Assembly: GCF_945859705.1 (NCBI RefSeq)
Contig: NC_079136.1
Location: 50,544,094-50,608,093, forward strand
Length of the DNA: 64,000 nucleotides
Direction: 5' to 3'
Source of the DNA: Episyrphus balteatus
Lineage: Eukaryota; Arthropoda; Insecta; Diptera; Syrphidae
Below are positions 1 through 11,159 of the stretch, in pieces. How positions within the stretch are numbered: the first letter of the stretch is position 1; every line of letters starts with the position of its first letter. The notes under the pieces are model-generated. The model had not been told where the DNA came from, did not search any database, and saw only the letters and a program-made list of their open reading frames with translations. The position numbers were made by a program, and so were the translations under genes.

Positions 1-1512
1 TGGAACAAAATATTGTTTTAATATTTTTTCTAGATCGTTCATATATCACTTAAGCAATTTCAACAAAAAATAATGATCTTTAACACATACAAAAAATTTA
101 AAAATTAAAAAATGAAGTAAAGCCAGAATTCCAGCTGTGAAAAACTAACCGGATTTATTAATGTTAATGTTCAAAGTTAATATTTTGCTCAGAAACCTTT
201 GTTTTCGAAAACTGCTTGGCACCAACGAGGCTTGGACTCGGCCAAATTATTTAAAATAGAACTAGGAATATCTTCCTAGTCATTTTTCAAAGCTGCAAGT
301 ACGTTAGTTGCTGAGGTGTGCTTTTTCTTCTCTACCTGTCACTTAAAGATTGCCCACAAATTTTCAATCGGGTTCGGTCGGATAATTTGTTCCGGCTATT
401 CCAAGTCAGGAGTATTGTCTACCCCGAACTGCTGTTTTACGAGCTTTTAAAAATTTTTGGCATCATAACTTGCAGGAAGAGCCTATGTAAAGGCACTTCT
501 TTCTCCTTTTATGGAGCCATTATCGACTCCAACATCTCTCCATTCTGAAAATTATCCATAAATCCGTTGATTCTGTGTAACGGGGTAGAGCCTGTAGCTG
601 AAAGAACCCCCAAACCATCACTGATCCTCTGCTGTGTTCACGGTAGGGAGCATATTTTTTTGGTTTTAAACATGTCCATGTTTGAGAGCCTGGCTGCCAA
701 TTTACAATCGGAATAGACCCAGTTAAAATTGCTTTTATCATTGAAAAACATATTTTTCCGTTTTGTTATCGAGCAATTGAGATGATTTTTTGTAAATAAA
801 ACAATGATGAAGTATTTTTATTTTAAAATTTAAAGATCCTTTAATTGCCAACTTTTTTAGACAATGCTTAGTATTAAAGAATGGCCTTTTTCCGAGTGGA
901 GACAGATTAAGACCAAGTCTCTGAAAGCCTTCTTTACTGTACTTGATGTTGAAGGCAGATTAAGCTCCTCACAAATCGTTTAAGAAGCCGCAAAGGGATC
1001 TTATATCAAAAAATTCTTTATTCGCCCATCACTTTTTAAGGATATTTTGTTATGGCATCCACCCAAGTGATCTGCTTCAACTGATTTTTCTCTTTTTTAC
1101 TTTTTGACGATATCATACTCACTTGACGTTGCAATTTACAACATTCCAAAGGGATAACATTATGTTTTATTTCGGCTTGAAAGTGTTCTACGACTCAGTT
1201 ACGAATTTTGTGACTATAATGCGTTTTTTCCGTTATTCCATTAAGTAATTTATACAATTCACAAAGCTAACAACTTTGTTTGTCACTGCAAACAAAAATT
1301 TTACAGAAGTGACGCTTAAAACCGTTGCCTCAACAGCGAAAATTGAAATCCTTAAAAAATCCGGTTAGTTTTGCACAGACGAAATGCTGCCTTTCCTTCA
1401 TTTTTCAATTTTTTAAATTTTTGAATGTATTAAAGAACATTAATTTGTGTTCAAATTCCTTGACTGATATATTAATGATCTAGAAAAAATATTAAAACAA
1501 TATTTTGTTCCA
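1..1512 (-). mobile_element. Degenerate Tc1-like DNA transposon
   Basis: The first 36 bases are the exact reverse complement of 1477-1512, and similarity continues inward to about 155 bp at each end (shared block around 120-150 and 1358-1390), giving long terminal inverted repeats. On the minus strand, broken frames carry Tc1 transposase signatures: a VMVWG-type block in the ORF at 520-741, a PNPIENLWAI block near 340-385 (the motif preceding the last catalytic Asp/Glu region in this family), and an HTH-like stretch near 870-960. Stops and frameshifts separate them, so the transposase is dead. The left end sits at or just outside the window start, so the TA target duplication cannot be checked. 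Confidence 0.85.
520..741 (-). pseudogene. Tc1 transposase fragment (catalytic-domain remnant)
   Basis: This open stretch of 73 codons reads on the minus strand inside the Tc1 element. It contains GSVMVWGFF, matching the conserved G-S-V-M-V-W-G block of the Tc1 DDE domain, followed by a degenerate version of the downstream region. The N-terminal and C-terminal parts lie in other frames on either side (about 1250-870 and 390-320). It is a decayed copy with no intact catalytic triad visible. Confidence 0.7.
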
Positions 1513-2700
1513 GTTTTGTGTTATAAAATTTCAATTGATGAAAATTACAAAAAAATCCGGAATGTTTTTAGCAGCACTGTATGTAATAAAATTGAATCAT
1601 GCCAAAACCAAAATGGACAAAATTATTGCGGTGTTTTTAGATTTTCAAAGAACTTTTGAAACGGTCGACCGAGATAGACTTTTAGACAAATTGTCCATAT
1701 ACGGTGTAAATGGTAATGAACCTAATTGGTTCAAATTCTACTTATCCGAAACTACACAAAAAACCTGCGTTAATATAATTGAACATAAGTGCTATAGAAA
1801 CATATTTTGGTGTACCTCAAGGTACTATACTTGGTCCATTACTGTTTTTGATCTGCATAAATGGCATACAAAAAGTTTTAAAGAATTCACAAATATCTTT
1901 ATTTGCTGATGACGCTCTTGTGTTCATAAGTGGTAAAAAATAAATGAACTCCTAATAAATATAAAACCAGATTTGATTGATTTAAGTTTTATGGCTACAA
2001 GTAAACAAACTCAAACTTAATATAAACAAAATAAAATGCATGGTGCTGGTAGTGAGGATATAATAAACTAAAACTTATCAATTGAAGGTGAACCTATAGT
2101 CCAGTAATTTTAGGTTTTATCTGCGGAAAAATTCCTACTGGGCTGAATTTTGGTATAGACCTTCGTTACAGCGTTGTTATAATAACTATTTGTAGATAAT
2201 TTTATGACAAACAATTTTTTTACAGACCTTTATTGACCTCCGAGCAACAGGTCGCGACATACATCCGAAAAACTGATTTTCGTGACCTTTTGACCTCTAT
2301 AACTTCTAACGCCGGCGCGATATCAATGTCGATTTTTCACATCTTCATAACAACGCCGTAACGATCGTCTATACCAAAATCGAGCCCAGTAGGAATTTTG
2401 CCGCAGATTGGGGTAAAAAATGCCTAAAATTACTGGGCTACTATTGAACAATTAAATGAAATAAAATATTTGGGGGTGATACTTGCCCATAATCTTAGCT
2501 TTAAAAGTAATTTCTAGCTTTTTTTAAAAAAGAATACGAAAAAATATTACTATCTTATGTGCAATAAATATTTATTTTACTTTAATTAAACCTCACTTTG
2601 AGTTTTGTTCAACAATTCTATTTCTAGGTAACAATGAACAGATAAACCAATTTCAAAAACTTCAAAATAAGGCCATGTGTATTATCCAATGTTTTGTCTG
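1513..2700 (+). pseudogene. LINE (non-LTR) reverse transcriptase fragment, split by a MITE
   Basis: The frame at 1505-1909 reads AVFLDFQRTFETVDRDRLL, the RT motif with the first catalytic Asp, then motifs resembling GVPQGTILGPLLF in shifted frame. Near 1900-1935 is LFADDALVF, the catalytic F-A-D-D box. After a 340-bp MITE (2099-2438) the frame resumes with EIKYLGVIL and HNLSFK, the conserved K-Y-L-G block of Jockey/CR1-type RTs, then decays near 2700. Several frameshifts and stops are present. The 5' end and endonuclease domain are missing and the Tc1 element abuts its 5' side. Clade assignment (Jockey/CR1-like) is from motif style only. Confidence 0.8.
2099..2438. mobile_element. 340-bp TA-flanked MITE inserted in the RT pseudogene
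   Basis: The element has terminal inverted repeats of about 60 bp beginning G(T/C)CCAGTAATTTTAGG and is flanked by TA on both sides (2097-2098 and 2439-2440). Removing it rejoins the RT frame across the site, which supports a real insertion. The central part contains CG-rich words and no ORF. A TA target duplication fits the Tc1/mariner superfamily, but no autonomous partner is visible here. Confidence 0.8.
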
Positions 2701-4229
2701 CAAGTCAGCTTCTAAATTTTGTTACAAAACTTTAAGCTGCAGAAAATGCACGCCCGGTTTTAATAGATACTCGTTAATTAAATATTAATGTGCCTGCTCT
2801 AAGTATTTTCCTCTTATCCCGTCTTCAAAAAGCAGCATCTCTCGTTTCATCAGCTGCTTCTATATTTTGGTGGGGGTCCTATGTTTTTGAGACTATTTTT
2901 ATTTCATTTTCTAATTTTTCTTTTTTAAGGAAAGATTCTCTTCGCAGCTTGGAACAGAGAACAGGTTCATTTTCTTGAATATTGACAGCACCAACACGTT
3001 TTAAAATTGATGTAATTTGCATTATTTTATTTTGTTAGGATTTGAAAATAAATTTATTAATTCTGTGCTTGAGTTTTCGAAAATTAAATTTTATTTGGGC
3101 TCTGTTGGTAAGCAAGAACACCAGATAACTCTGCTCGCTGCCGCAAGCTCAAGCGATTAATTAAAGCTGTCTTCAATTTTTAACTTTTTGTTGAAATTTT
3201 TGACTCTAACTGCTAAAAGAAATTTAAGAGCACCATCAGCCAGCTGTACACAAGTTAGAATCAGAACGGCTAAGAGATTCAACTGTTTATTTTTTTGGAG
3301 AAAGTACTTCAATGGTCTCATTTATTAAACCAAAATCTGTTTCTTCAAACCTTATGGGGTGATTCAGATCGATAAGCGATTTTTTAATGCTGTTTTAAAA
3401 TGCAAAGCTTTCAATCATCGCAAGAAGGCTATTTCACTTTGTTTTGCAATAAAGTAATAAGGAAAGTTATTTCCCATGTTCCATATTTACATATTTTTGC
3501 AGAATTGTGTCATATTTTGTATGCGAATATTTAGCCACCAATCTCGATTGGATTGGAGAGCTATAATCCCGGCATTTTTGGGATAAAAAAATGGGCCGGG
3601 ATCCCGAATCCCGGGATTGCAATCTCTAGTTGTGATAGAAATCTAAAAAAAAATATTTATTAACGATGTTAATACAGTTTTGGAAATATCAGATTGTGTT
3701 CTCTATTTCAATTCGGGCTTAGAACAAGTATATAAAAACTTGTTATTTTTGTTAAGTTATTATTTGAACTTTAATGATTTTGTTTTAGTATACCCATTAT
3801 TCTGCAATGAATTGAAACTTATGAGTTAGTTTATATATTACTTAAACCAATGCAACAAAAATTGGGTGCTCTAACGTGCTCTTTAGAGAATTGAGGGTCA
3901 ATTAGTTTTTCACTTTCTGATAGAAAATACTCCTTACTTTATGCAATGTTTTTTATTTTTAAATTAGATTTACTGATGTTATTAGTATATTTTATTTTGG
4001 GTGATCTTAATTTAGGTTGGGAAAGAGAGAAAAGAAACAGAGAATTGCGTATTAGGGGGATGAGGAAAAAAATTTGAGAAAAATAATGTCGACAGGCGGA
4101 GTATAGGCCATTAATCAAATTTATAAGTTTTTGATGAAAAAATAAAAATAACAAAAATTAGGTTTATATTGTTTTTTCTTGTAGAAATATTCATTTTTAA
4201 CAGAAACAGAAAAAAACCACGAAAAATAA
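2701..4229. other. AT-rich block without a recognisable gene
   Basis: No coding frame of quality is present. Near 3565-3625 is a palindromic GGGATCCCGAATCCCGGG-type motif, of the kind also seen in the tandem CCCGAAA repeats at the window end. The block lies between two LINE RT pieces and may be an insertion that split one LINE, but no clean ends were found. Confidence 0.4.
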
Positions 4230-4735
4230 TTGTGGCCAGGTTTTTGATGAAAATACTCCTATGTGCGTCGGTACGTTTGATGCTATCTTGTCTTCAATGG
4301 ATTAGTATTAAGCAACGAGTTATCTTTAATTCAAAATTAGACATGATATGAAGGTTCCAGGGGAAAAACGGCACATTTCTACTTTTTGTCAAAAATAAAC
4401 TAATGATGAGGTCTTGTAGTATTTACTGAGCACTATCTAATTGGCTCCTTACTTTTATAAAACAAATTTAAGCCTTGCTGGAAAATTAAATAAAATTTGT
4501 GCTTTTAGTACTAAGTTGTATGGAGAACAGAATTTTAAAATGCGTTTTTCTCGAAATGAGTTGGAATGGACTTATGCTGTTTTTCCTCTGGACCCTTCAT
4601 ATGGTTCCCAAATATTTGACATCAAATATAAACTACGTGGGAGACATGCAACCTTATAATTTAAGATCAAATACCAGATTTCAAAATATTCTCTTTTATC
4701 TTGGCTTTAAATTGTTTAATGAATAACCATCACAG
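4230..4735 (+). pseudogene. LINE reverse transcriptase C-terminal fragment
   Basis: Translation in shifting frames gives VRLMLSCLQWISIKQR followed by YVGDMQPYNLRSNTRF and FYLGFKLFNE. This order (Leu-Trp-Leu...KQR, then YNLRS, then LF-GLKLFN) is typical of the region downstream of the RT core in CR1/Jockey-type LINEs. Frameshifts lie between the blocks. It may be the 3' portion of the RT fragment at 1513-2700, separated by about 1.5 kb of inserted DNA, or an independent copy. It lies within the presumed first intron of Npl4. Confidence 0.65.
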
Positions 4736-4910
4736 AAATAAAGAATAAAAATAATCTTAATAGATTTAAAAATCTTTTATCAACGTTTGTTAAAAAAATA
4801 ATAATCTATAAAATATTTATTGGTTTTGTAATGCCTGTATTCATACTTATTTTTAAAATTGTAGGTAATATAACATTAAAAAATTACTAAATAAAATAAT
4901 ACATACATAC

Positions 4911-5799
4911 CTTCGTTTTCTAGTAATTTAATTGAATCTCTAGTCGATTCTTGAGGTGGTTCATAGATAGCAGCAACCTTAGCTCTAATTCCCAGAGGGA
5001 CATCAGTAATAGCTTCATATGTTCCATAGAGGAAACCCATTCTCTGATGACCTGTGGAGCGCCAATAGTTTAGAAAACGCTCAACAATTGTCGTATTTTC
5101 AAACATGACATTATCAACATGACGATAAATCTGTCGATTCAATGTTATAGCCGATGGCTGACATTTGGAACAGATTCCTTTAGGCCAAGGAGGATGTTCC
5201 CGACATCCAGGCTTTATCTTACAACTAATATCGTCAATAGCAATATATTTGCCACGATCAATGCCAGACGTTTGTTTTCTAATATACGAATGGAAAGATA
5301 AATGTTTGATTTTTTGTTCCTTGAGGTATGCATCGTCGTAGGGTTCAATAGGAGAACAGTGCACACAGCAACCATTCATATTGTGACGACACAATTTGGT
5401 ATCGCGACCGCGTTGAATTCGGCCATCGGATTTGGCCAGAATTGCATCAACATCATCTTCGACTATTCCATTGGATGCAGAATTAGAATGGGTCACAGTG
5501 GAGTTGCTATTGTGAGGTGGAAATTGGGGTACACTAGCAGTGGCTTGTTTTGATGTGCCAGCCATTTGTTTAAGATAAATCATATCGCCATGTTTTAGAT
5601 TAAACGATTTGATAGTTTGTGAACGAGTTGGACCTAATTCGTTTGTAAAATTACGTTCTTTGAATAGTCCAAAGCCATCTTCAATGACCATTGATTTTTG
5701 TATAGACTCGTAAAGATCTTTAATAGTTGATTTTGTTGGAATTTCAATTCTTTTGATTCCATCCGGCGATTGGACGCGGATCATTATTTTATCGGACAT
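4911..5799 (-). CDS. Npl4: Npl4, nuclear protein localization 4 homolog (first exon only)
   Basis: Npl4 pairs with Ufd1 as the adaptor that lets the p97/VCP segregase pull polyubiquitinated clients from membranes and complexes. The visible 296 residues hold an N-terminal UBX-like fold (about 1-80), a Ser/Thr/Asn-rich linker, and the zf-NPL4 region. Its zinc-binding cysteines are visible as CRHNMNGCCVHC (137-148) and at 193, 199, 210 and 213 (CREHPPWP...CSKC). The start of the MPN domain (from about 230, with RSTGHQRMGFLYG) follows. The ATG opens the frame. The exon ends in ...ENE plus one base at a GTATGT donor (minus strand, 4910 downward). Family members are about 600 residues, so the remaining MPN domain and C-terminus lie beyond the left edge. 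The in-window downstream DNA is transposon-filled intron. Confidence 0.95.
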
Positions 5800-6284
5800 T
5801 ATTATTGCCGGTTTTTGTTTTTTTTTTATAACTCGAACAAATAGTTAAATTTAATTCTTACTCAAAATTGTTGTTTTTTTTTTTTTTTGTATCAAACAAA
5901 ATTTTCAGTTCGACCTCTTTATAAAGAATTTTTTTTTCACGTAGACAAAGAAAAAAATTTTTTTTCATCGACCACAGTCGGCTTGGGATAGAAACAACTG
6001 AAAATAAAAAATTGTTGTTAAGTTAAATTACACAGTTTGGAATAAAATAATAAAAGGAAGACTAATTTTAGTTGCGTAAATATTAAATACCTTTAATAAA
6101 TATGTTTTAAGATGAGAGAATTTAACAAATAGTTCGCCGAAAAAAATTGAGTGGTCATGTTCGTATTGAACTGTCAGACTGGTGGTAGAAATTTGTGATT
6201 GTGAATTGGTCTTTTTTTACTGTCAATAGTTTTAAATTGGGTTAGTTTAGTTTTCTGAAAGTTTAGAAATGGACATAGACATTA
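5800..6284. other. Npl4 upstream/5' region
   Basis: T-rich and A-rich tracts directly upstream of the Npl4 ATG presumably hold its 5' UTR and promoter. No TATA box or other element can be assigned with confidence. A 2-3 kb stretch of mobile elements begins at 6285. Confidence 0.35.
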
Positions 6285-6740
6285 GGTGTGTTTTTTATTA
6301 CCACCGGTCTTAACTGGACAAAAAAAACGCATCGGGGCTTAACCTGAAATCTTGGCAGCACTGTATATTGAATGTTCCGAAAACAGCAGACACAACAAAA
6401 ATTTAGAGTTGTCATATTTTTCGCTTTCGTCATTTTCTTGTATTTTTCATATATGTTTTACAAAGAGATACAAAAATGTATGCTAGCAAAACTATTTTAA
6501 TACATTTTGTCCTTCCAAACGTGAGTTTTCACGTTTTTAAACAAATTCTAAACAATTTATGAAAAAATTAGTTTGGTAGCACAGATTTAAAACTCTTCAA
6601 AAAGTTAAGCCCAGAGAAATCTCCGGGCTAAACAACTAAGCCCAAAGGGCTAAGGTGTTGTTGTATTTAACATGTAAATTGCTTAGCCCAGACTGCGTTT
6701 TTTTTGTCAAGTTAAGACCGGTTGTAATTAAAAACACACC
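6285..6740. mobile_element. 456-bp TA-flanked MITE
   Basis: The terminal inverted repeats begin GGTGTGTTTTT and run about 60 bp, including the shared block ACCGGTCTTAACT. TA flanks both ends (6283-6284 and 6741-6742). Subterminal words around 'agcccagactgcg' and 'gggctaa' also recur. There is no ORF. It is compatible with a Tc1/mariner-type non-autonomous element. Confidence 0.8.
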
Positions 6741-6979
6741 TATTCACTACTTTGGCCACTTCTTGATAAAATTACAAAAGAACTTTTTCCCTCAAAATCT
6801 GCAATTCAAGTCCTTGACTCAAATCTGCGACTCAAGTCTGCGGCTCTAATCTGTTTCTCAGATCTGCAGACTTGAGTCGCAAATTGAGTACTAGATTAGA
6901 GTTGAGTTAAAAATATGAGTCGTAGACATAAGTCGCAAATTTGAGTCATAAATTGGAGTCGCAGATCTCGACTCGCATG

Positions 6980-7120
6980 CACCGAAGGGTACATGCGGTA
7001 GCGGTGCGGGTAATTGTATGAACAAATTTCCACAGCTGAATTTTGATGTTCCAGTTTGGAATTTTTTTCATACAATTACCCGTAACGCTACCGCATGAAC
7101 CCTTCGGTGTAGCCAAGCCT
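6980..7120. mobile_element. Palindromic TTAA-type MITE, copy A
   Basis: This hairpin-forming element has arms reading CACCGAAGGGTACATGCGG and its complement near 7090-7115. The right end runs GGTGTAGCCAAGCC into a TTAA shared with copy B. The left terminal GGCTTGGCC part is missing or diverged. It belongs to the same family as copies at 7125-7295 and 29193-29354. Confidence 0.7.
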
Positions 7121-7124
7121 TTAA

Positions 7125-7295
7125 AGGCTTGGCCACACCGGAGGGTACGCGATAGAGGTACAGGTAACGGTACGGGTATTTGTATGGAAAAAATTCCAAA
7201 CTGACACATCAACGTTCGGGTGTGGAATTTTTTTAATACAAATATCGTTGCCGCTACCCGTACCGCTACCGCGTACCCTCCGGTGTGGCCAAGCC
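7125..7295. mobile_element. Palindromic TTAA-type MITE, copy B
   Basis: The terminal inverted repeats read GGCTTGGCCACACCGGAGGG. The element is flanked by TTAA at 7121-7124 and 7296-7299. Nearly the whole element folds back on itself, with GGTAGCGGTACGGGTA-type arms. A TTAA duplication is the hallmark of the piggyBac superfamily, so a piggyBac-type mobiliser is an inference only. Confidence 0.8.
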
Positions 7296-7399
7296 TTAAG
7301 TCGCAGATTTGAGTAGCAAATTTGAGGCATAAATTTGAGTCGTATATTTGAGTCGAATACTTGAGTTGTAATTTTGAGTTCTTGAGTCGCAGATAACAC

Positions 7400-8010
7400 T
7401 GGTCAAGGTTTTTGCCACAAGAACCAAAATATACTTTTCTAGTAGTTTTTGGGGTGCTGAATCTGAATCTGAAGTCAGAAAAGTTTGATTGGACTTCGTT
7501 TTTAAAATATTGCCGTTAGAAAATGTCAAAAAACGTAATTTTGGCTGTTTTCGAGGTTATGTTTTTATGTGGAGTAATTCATTGTGAATAAATTTGTAAC
7601 GGTGCCTATAATAGCTAGTTTTATTCTTTCAAAAAACGTTTGAATCTTTCCGAGTTATCTTTTATTGCCCGAGATATTTAAAATTTAAGTAGCGGTCTTT
7701 GAATCAGAAACAACACTGGCCAACCAAATTAAACTTTTTTGGCCACAAGAATCAAAATATACTTTTCTGAAGGTTTTTGGGTTGCTGAACTCGAGTCCAC
7801 AATCAGAAATATTCTATTAGCCTTCGTTCTTGAAATATTACCGTTATAAAATGCAAAAAAAGGGTTTTTTTATAAAGGTTATATTTCAAGAACGGAATCT
7901 AATAGAATTTTTCCGATTGCGGATTTGAGTTCAGCAACTCGAAAACCTTCAGAAAAGTATATTTTGGTTCTTGTGGCAAAAATTCTGTGACCAGTGACTT
8001 AAACTTTATA
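7400..8010. repeat. Repeat present as three diverged copies, one inverted
   Basis: A unit with the words GCCACAAGAACCAAAATATA, CTTTTCT and GGTTTTTGGGTTGCTGAA occurs at about 7405-7560 and again at 7710-7870. It then occurs inverted at about 7870-7985. The last two form a large hairpin with its axis near 7865. No ORF is associated. Confidence 0.6.
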
Positions 8011-8485
8011 TTAATATTATAAAGGGTCAAACTTGTATAACGTTCTTTTTTTTCCATGCCCAACAACCTTACTAAAGTAAAGTAAAAAGAAGCTGAAATG
8101 GAGCTTCGGTTATTTTTAACCGAAACTGATGTGTTAATTGGGAGGTGAAGGGAAACGAAAAATTTTTAAGTCTCCAAAGTCAACAGCGTACATCAAAATG
8201 CATATCGAAAAAAACATGAGAAAATAAGTTTTAAAGCCTTAACTACAATGACCTAAAAAGTGAAAAAGTGGGAAATTTACAAAAGTAAATTTTGTTTATT
8301 TCTTTTTAGATCTATTTGTTTTTGGATAAAACTACAAGAAATGCTGAAAAAATAAGCTTTCTGCATCAATATTTTTAATTTTGTGCTCGGAAAAACGGTC
8401 ACAAAACTAATTTGAAAAATTTCACTTTGCAAAAAGTGGCCGTTGTAGTTATACCTTAAAGCAAAAACAAACAAAAAAAGATAAT

Positions 8486-9495
8486 TGGGCCTATTCTGCC
8501 AAATCTTTTATTCTGCTATGAATTTTCTGTTATGACTGATAAAAGATCTCAACCATAATAGATCTTTTATAATTGGTATTGAGGAGATCGAACTTTTATA
8601 AAATTCTGTTATGAAACTGCGAAAAAGAAAATCTGCTATAAACAAAGCAAACAGAACTTAAATCTTTTATCATCTGTCATTCCCAAAGAAAAAAAAAGCA
8701 AATCAAAATGTGGGAAGTAAAGTGAATTCCATTTTCTCGAAATGTACCCAGCAAAATAGTGTTCCTTCCTATAAAATTAAAGTAAATAAATAGATTCGCG
8801 TGCATCTTCCCCTATCGCAAAATATTTACAATATTTACTTCCCTATTTTTTTTTTTTTTGTAAATTTATGAAATAAATTATAATTTAACTTGAAACATGG
8901 TGTTTTTTAATTTCATTTATATCAAGTGAAAAAGTTGTTCAAAGGACGTAGTAGTTCTTGTAGATGAAATTGGATTGCAACGTCGGTCGAGGCGAGGACG
9001 ACCGTTCATTGTGGCAGTTGCTTGAATGATGACGGAATAGTGGGTGAAGTAATCTTGGTGTTTTGTTGATGCTTTTAGTTTTGCATTAGTTTTGTCCTAG
9101 TCACTCGTCGTATCTGAAGTAACTTTATTTTTTTAATTACTTGATGGTATTTTATGAATTACTACCGTTTCAATTATTTATAAACAAAGCTATAAATAAA
9201 AAAAAAGAAACCTACTTTTTTTGAAAATTTGCTACTTTCATGAAATCTTTTATGATAAAAGCAACAAAAATCTGTCTTTTATTCTTTTATGATTCATAAA
9301 AGATTTCATAACAGATTAAAGCTTGCTGAGTACCAAAAATGAGATTCGTAAAAGAATTTTTTACAGTTCGAACTTCGTAAAAGATTTTATAGCAGATTGG
9401 GTATGCAAATATGAAAATCATAAAAGATTTTTTGACAGATTAGATTTTTGTTTGGAAATTCATAACAGAATAAAAGATTTAGCCGAATAGACCCA
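8486..9495. mobile_element. 1.0-kb long-TIR element
   Basis: The ends read TGGGCCTATTC and GAATAGACCCA and continue as AAATCTTTTATTCTG on both sides. Subterminal regions carry many variants of the word AATCTTTTAT/ATAAAAGATT in both orientations (8500-8680 and 9240-9485). AAT at 8483-8485 and 9496-9498 is a possible 3-bp target duplication. The interior shows no transposase ORF. The superfamily is unclear. Confidence 0.65.
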
Positions 9496-9579
9496 AATTT
9501 CGTTCAAGATTTCGTTGTGCTAACTTTGTATGGAAAATTTAGTTTCGCTTCAGCTGCGTACCAGGCTTGAAGCCTTATA

Positions 9580-9723
9580 GCCTGTTTTCACTAGAGCCTA
9601 AACGAGATAATTTCACAAATGAGGTGTGTTCAGATTTCGAAATCAATTTTTTTCTATAGAATTTGACATTCGAAATGAGATAATTAGCGCAATTATCTCA
9701 TTTGGGCTCTAGTGAAAACAGGC
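9580..9723. mobile_element. 144-bp palindromic TA-flanked MITE
   Basis: The terminal inverted repeats read GCCTGTTTTCACTAGAGCC, followed by arms around GAGATAATT. TA flanks both ends (9578-9579 and 9724-9725). There is no coding capacity. Confidence 0.85.
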
Positions 9724-10203
9724 TATCAACTACATTCATCACTTTTTGCAAAAGTACAAAAGTAAAAATATTTTTTTCTCGCTAGCGCATATTTTTTGTG
9801 AAAAAGAATATACAAATTGTTTATTAGACAAAAAAATAAGCTTTCTGCATCACTAGAAAAAGTATACAAAATTACGTTTGAAAATTTTTGCAAAAGTCCT
9901 AAAATTAAAATGTTTTTTTTTCTTGCTTTCTTGGCCAATCAATAAAAAAAAAGTTATGCATGTACAAGTTACACTTCTTACTCACAGCAGTACTCAAACA
10001 GACCTATTAAGTGCTCTGAAAACTGAAATGTATTTTTTTGAAACGCGCCTAATACTATTGTGAATCAGTCAGATTGCCAAAAAGGTGTCATGTCAAATCA
10101 AAGTTGTGAGTTCTCTTGTCATTTCGAATTTCGATTGATTTTGTTTGGTCACAAGCGTTTTTTACGTTTTTAACTTTTTCAAAATAAAAATTATCCAACC
10201 AAA

Positions 10204-11115
10204 ATGAATCCACTAACGTAAGTAGAAATTCTTTAACAAAATTCTTTAATTAAACTTATCACCTTATTATTTATAGAAATATGAAAAATGTCCTTAAACT
10301 AAGCGAACGTGATCTCCAGCGAAGCGGCAAATCCTCTTGGCACGACATGTATCGTGATTCTGCATGGATTTTTGTTGGAGGAATGCCTTTTGATCTAACT
10401 GAAGGAGACATAATTGCAGTTTTCTCTCAATATGGTGAAATTGTTAACATCAATTTAGTACGTGACAAATTGTCTGGCAAGTCAAAAGGTTTCTGTTTTA
10501 TTTGCTACGAAGACCAACGATCTACAATTTTGGCTGTGGACAATTTAAATGGAGTCAAGGTAAGTTACAAGTCGAAATATTGATTACCACTTAAATGTCT
10601 GTTTATAATAGGTCCTAAATAGGTCACTACGAGTTGATCATGTTTCCGATTACAAACCGCCAAAAGAAAACGACAAAACCGATGAGGAAACGAGACGATT
10701 GTATATGGAAGGATGCGCTCCGAAACCACAAATTCCAGAAGAAAATATCAAACTTGAAAGTGAAAAGAAAATTTCGGATTCTTTGCCAGGAATTAAAAAG
10801 GAACCAAAAGTTAAAGTTAAAAAGGAAAAAACAAAGAAATCGAAAAAAGAGAAAAAGGAAAAGAAATCGAAAAAGGAGAAAAAATCCAAGAAAAAGAAGA
10901 AAAAGGTTGAATCGAGTTCTTCGGATGAAAGTTCATCCGAGGGAGAATCAGACTCGGAAAGTGAGTCTGAGAAGGAATCAAAAAAGAGCCGACAAAGAAG
11001 CAGGAGTCCTGCCAAGAGATATGACAGTAGAAATGACGAAAGACGAGAGAGACAAAGGAGCCGTAGTCAAAGCCGTGAAAGAAGCAATAGGCAAAGGCAT
11101 CGAAGTAGGTCTTGA
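10204..11115 (+). CDS. RBMX2: RNA-binding motif protein X-linked 2 (RBMX2/Ist3 family), 3 exons
   Basis: RBMX2 is the metazoan counterpart of yeast Ist3/Snu17, the RRM subunit of the RES complex of the activated spliceosome in the nucleus. The exons are 10204-10217, 10277-10559 and 10612-11115, with GT-AG introns of 59 and 52 bp, giving 266 residues. The start MNPLT matches the family's invariant N-terminus. The single RRM (about 34-112) shows RNP2 IFVGGM (36-41) and RNP1 KGFCFICY (75-82). The stretch SQYGEIVNINLVRDK is almost unchanged from human. The C-terminal half is a Lys/Glu-rich block, then an acidic Ser/Glu stretch, then an Arg/Ser-rich tail, as expected for a splicing factor. A polyadenylation signal AATAAA is at 11144-11149. 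The gene is intact, with no sign of damage. Confidence 0.96.
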
Positions 11116-11143
11116 TAGTTTGTTTAAGAAACAATAGTTTGTA

Positions 11144-11149
11144 AATAAA
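11144..11149 (+). terminator. Polyadenylation signal of RBMX2
   Basis: A canonical AATAAA lies 29 bases after the stop codon, giving a very short 3' UTR. Confidence 0.7.
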
Positions 11150-11159
11150 GAATCATGGG

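Larger units (their letters stand above)
6795..7400. repeat. Degenerate GAGTCGCAGATTT short tandem repeat, interrupted by MITEs
   Basis: On the left side (6795-6975) and right side (7298-7395) of two palindromic MITEs, variants of TTGAGTCGCAGAT recur every 11-15 bases in both orientations (for example GACTCAAATCTGCGACTCAA). The two halves look like one degenerate satellite that was split by the insertions. Confidence 0.65.

Noticed and set aside
2790..2978. 62-codon ORF between LINE pieces as a gene
   Set aside because: There is no start context, domain or splice support; it lies in decayed repeat DNA.
10634..11137. Alternative long frames over RBMX2 exon 3 on both strands
   Set aside because: They are shadows of the Lys/Arg/Ser-rich coding exon; the spliced RRM frame explains the region.
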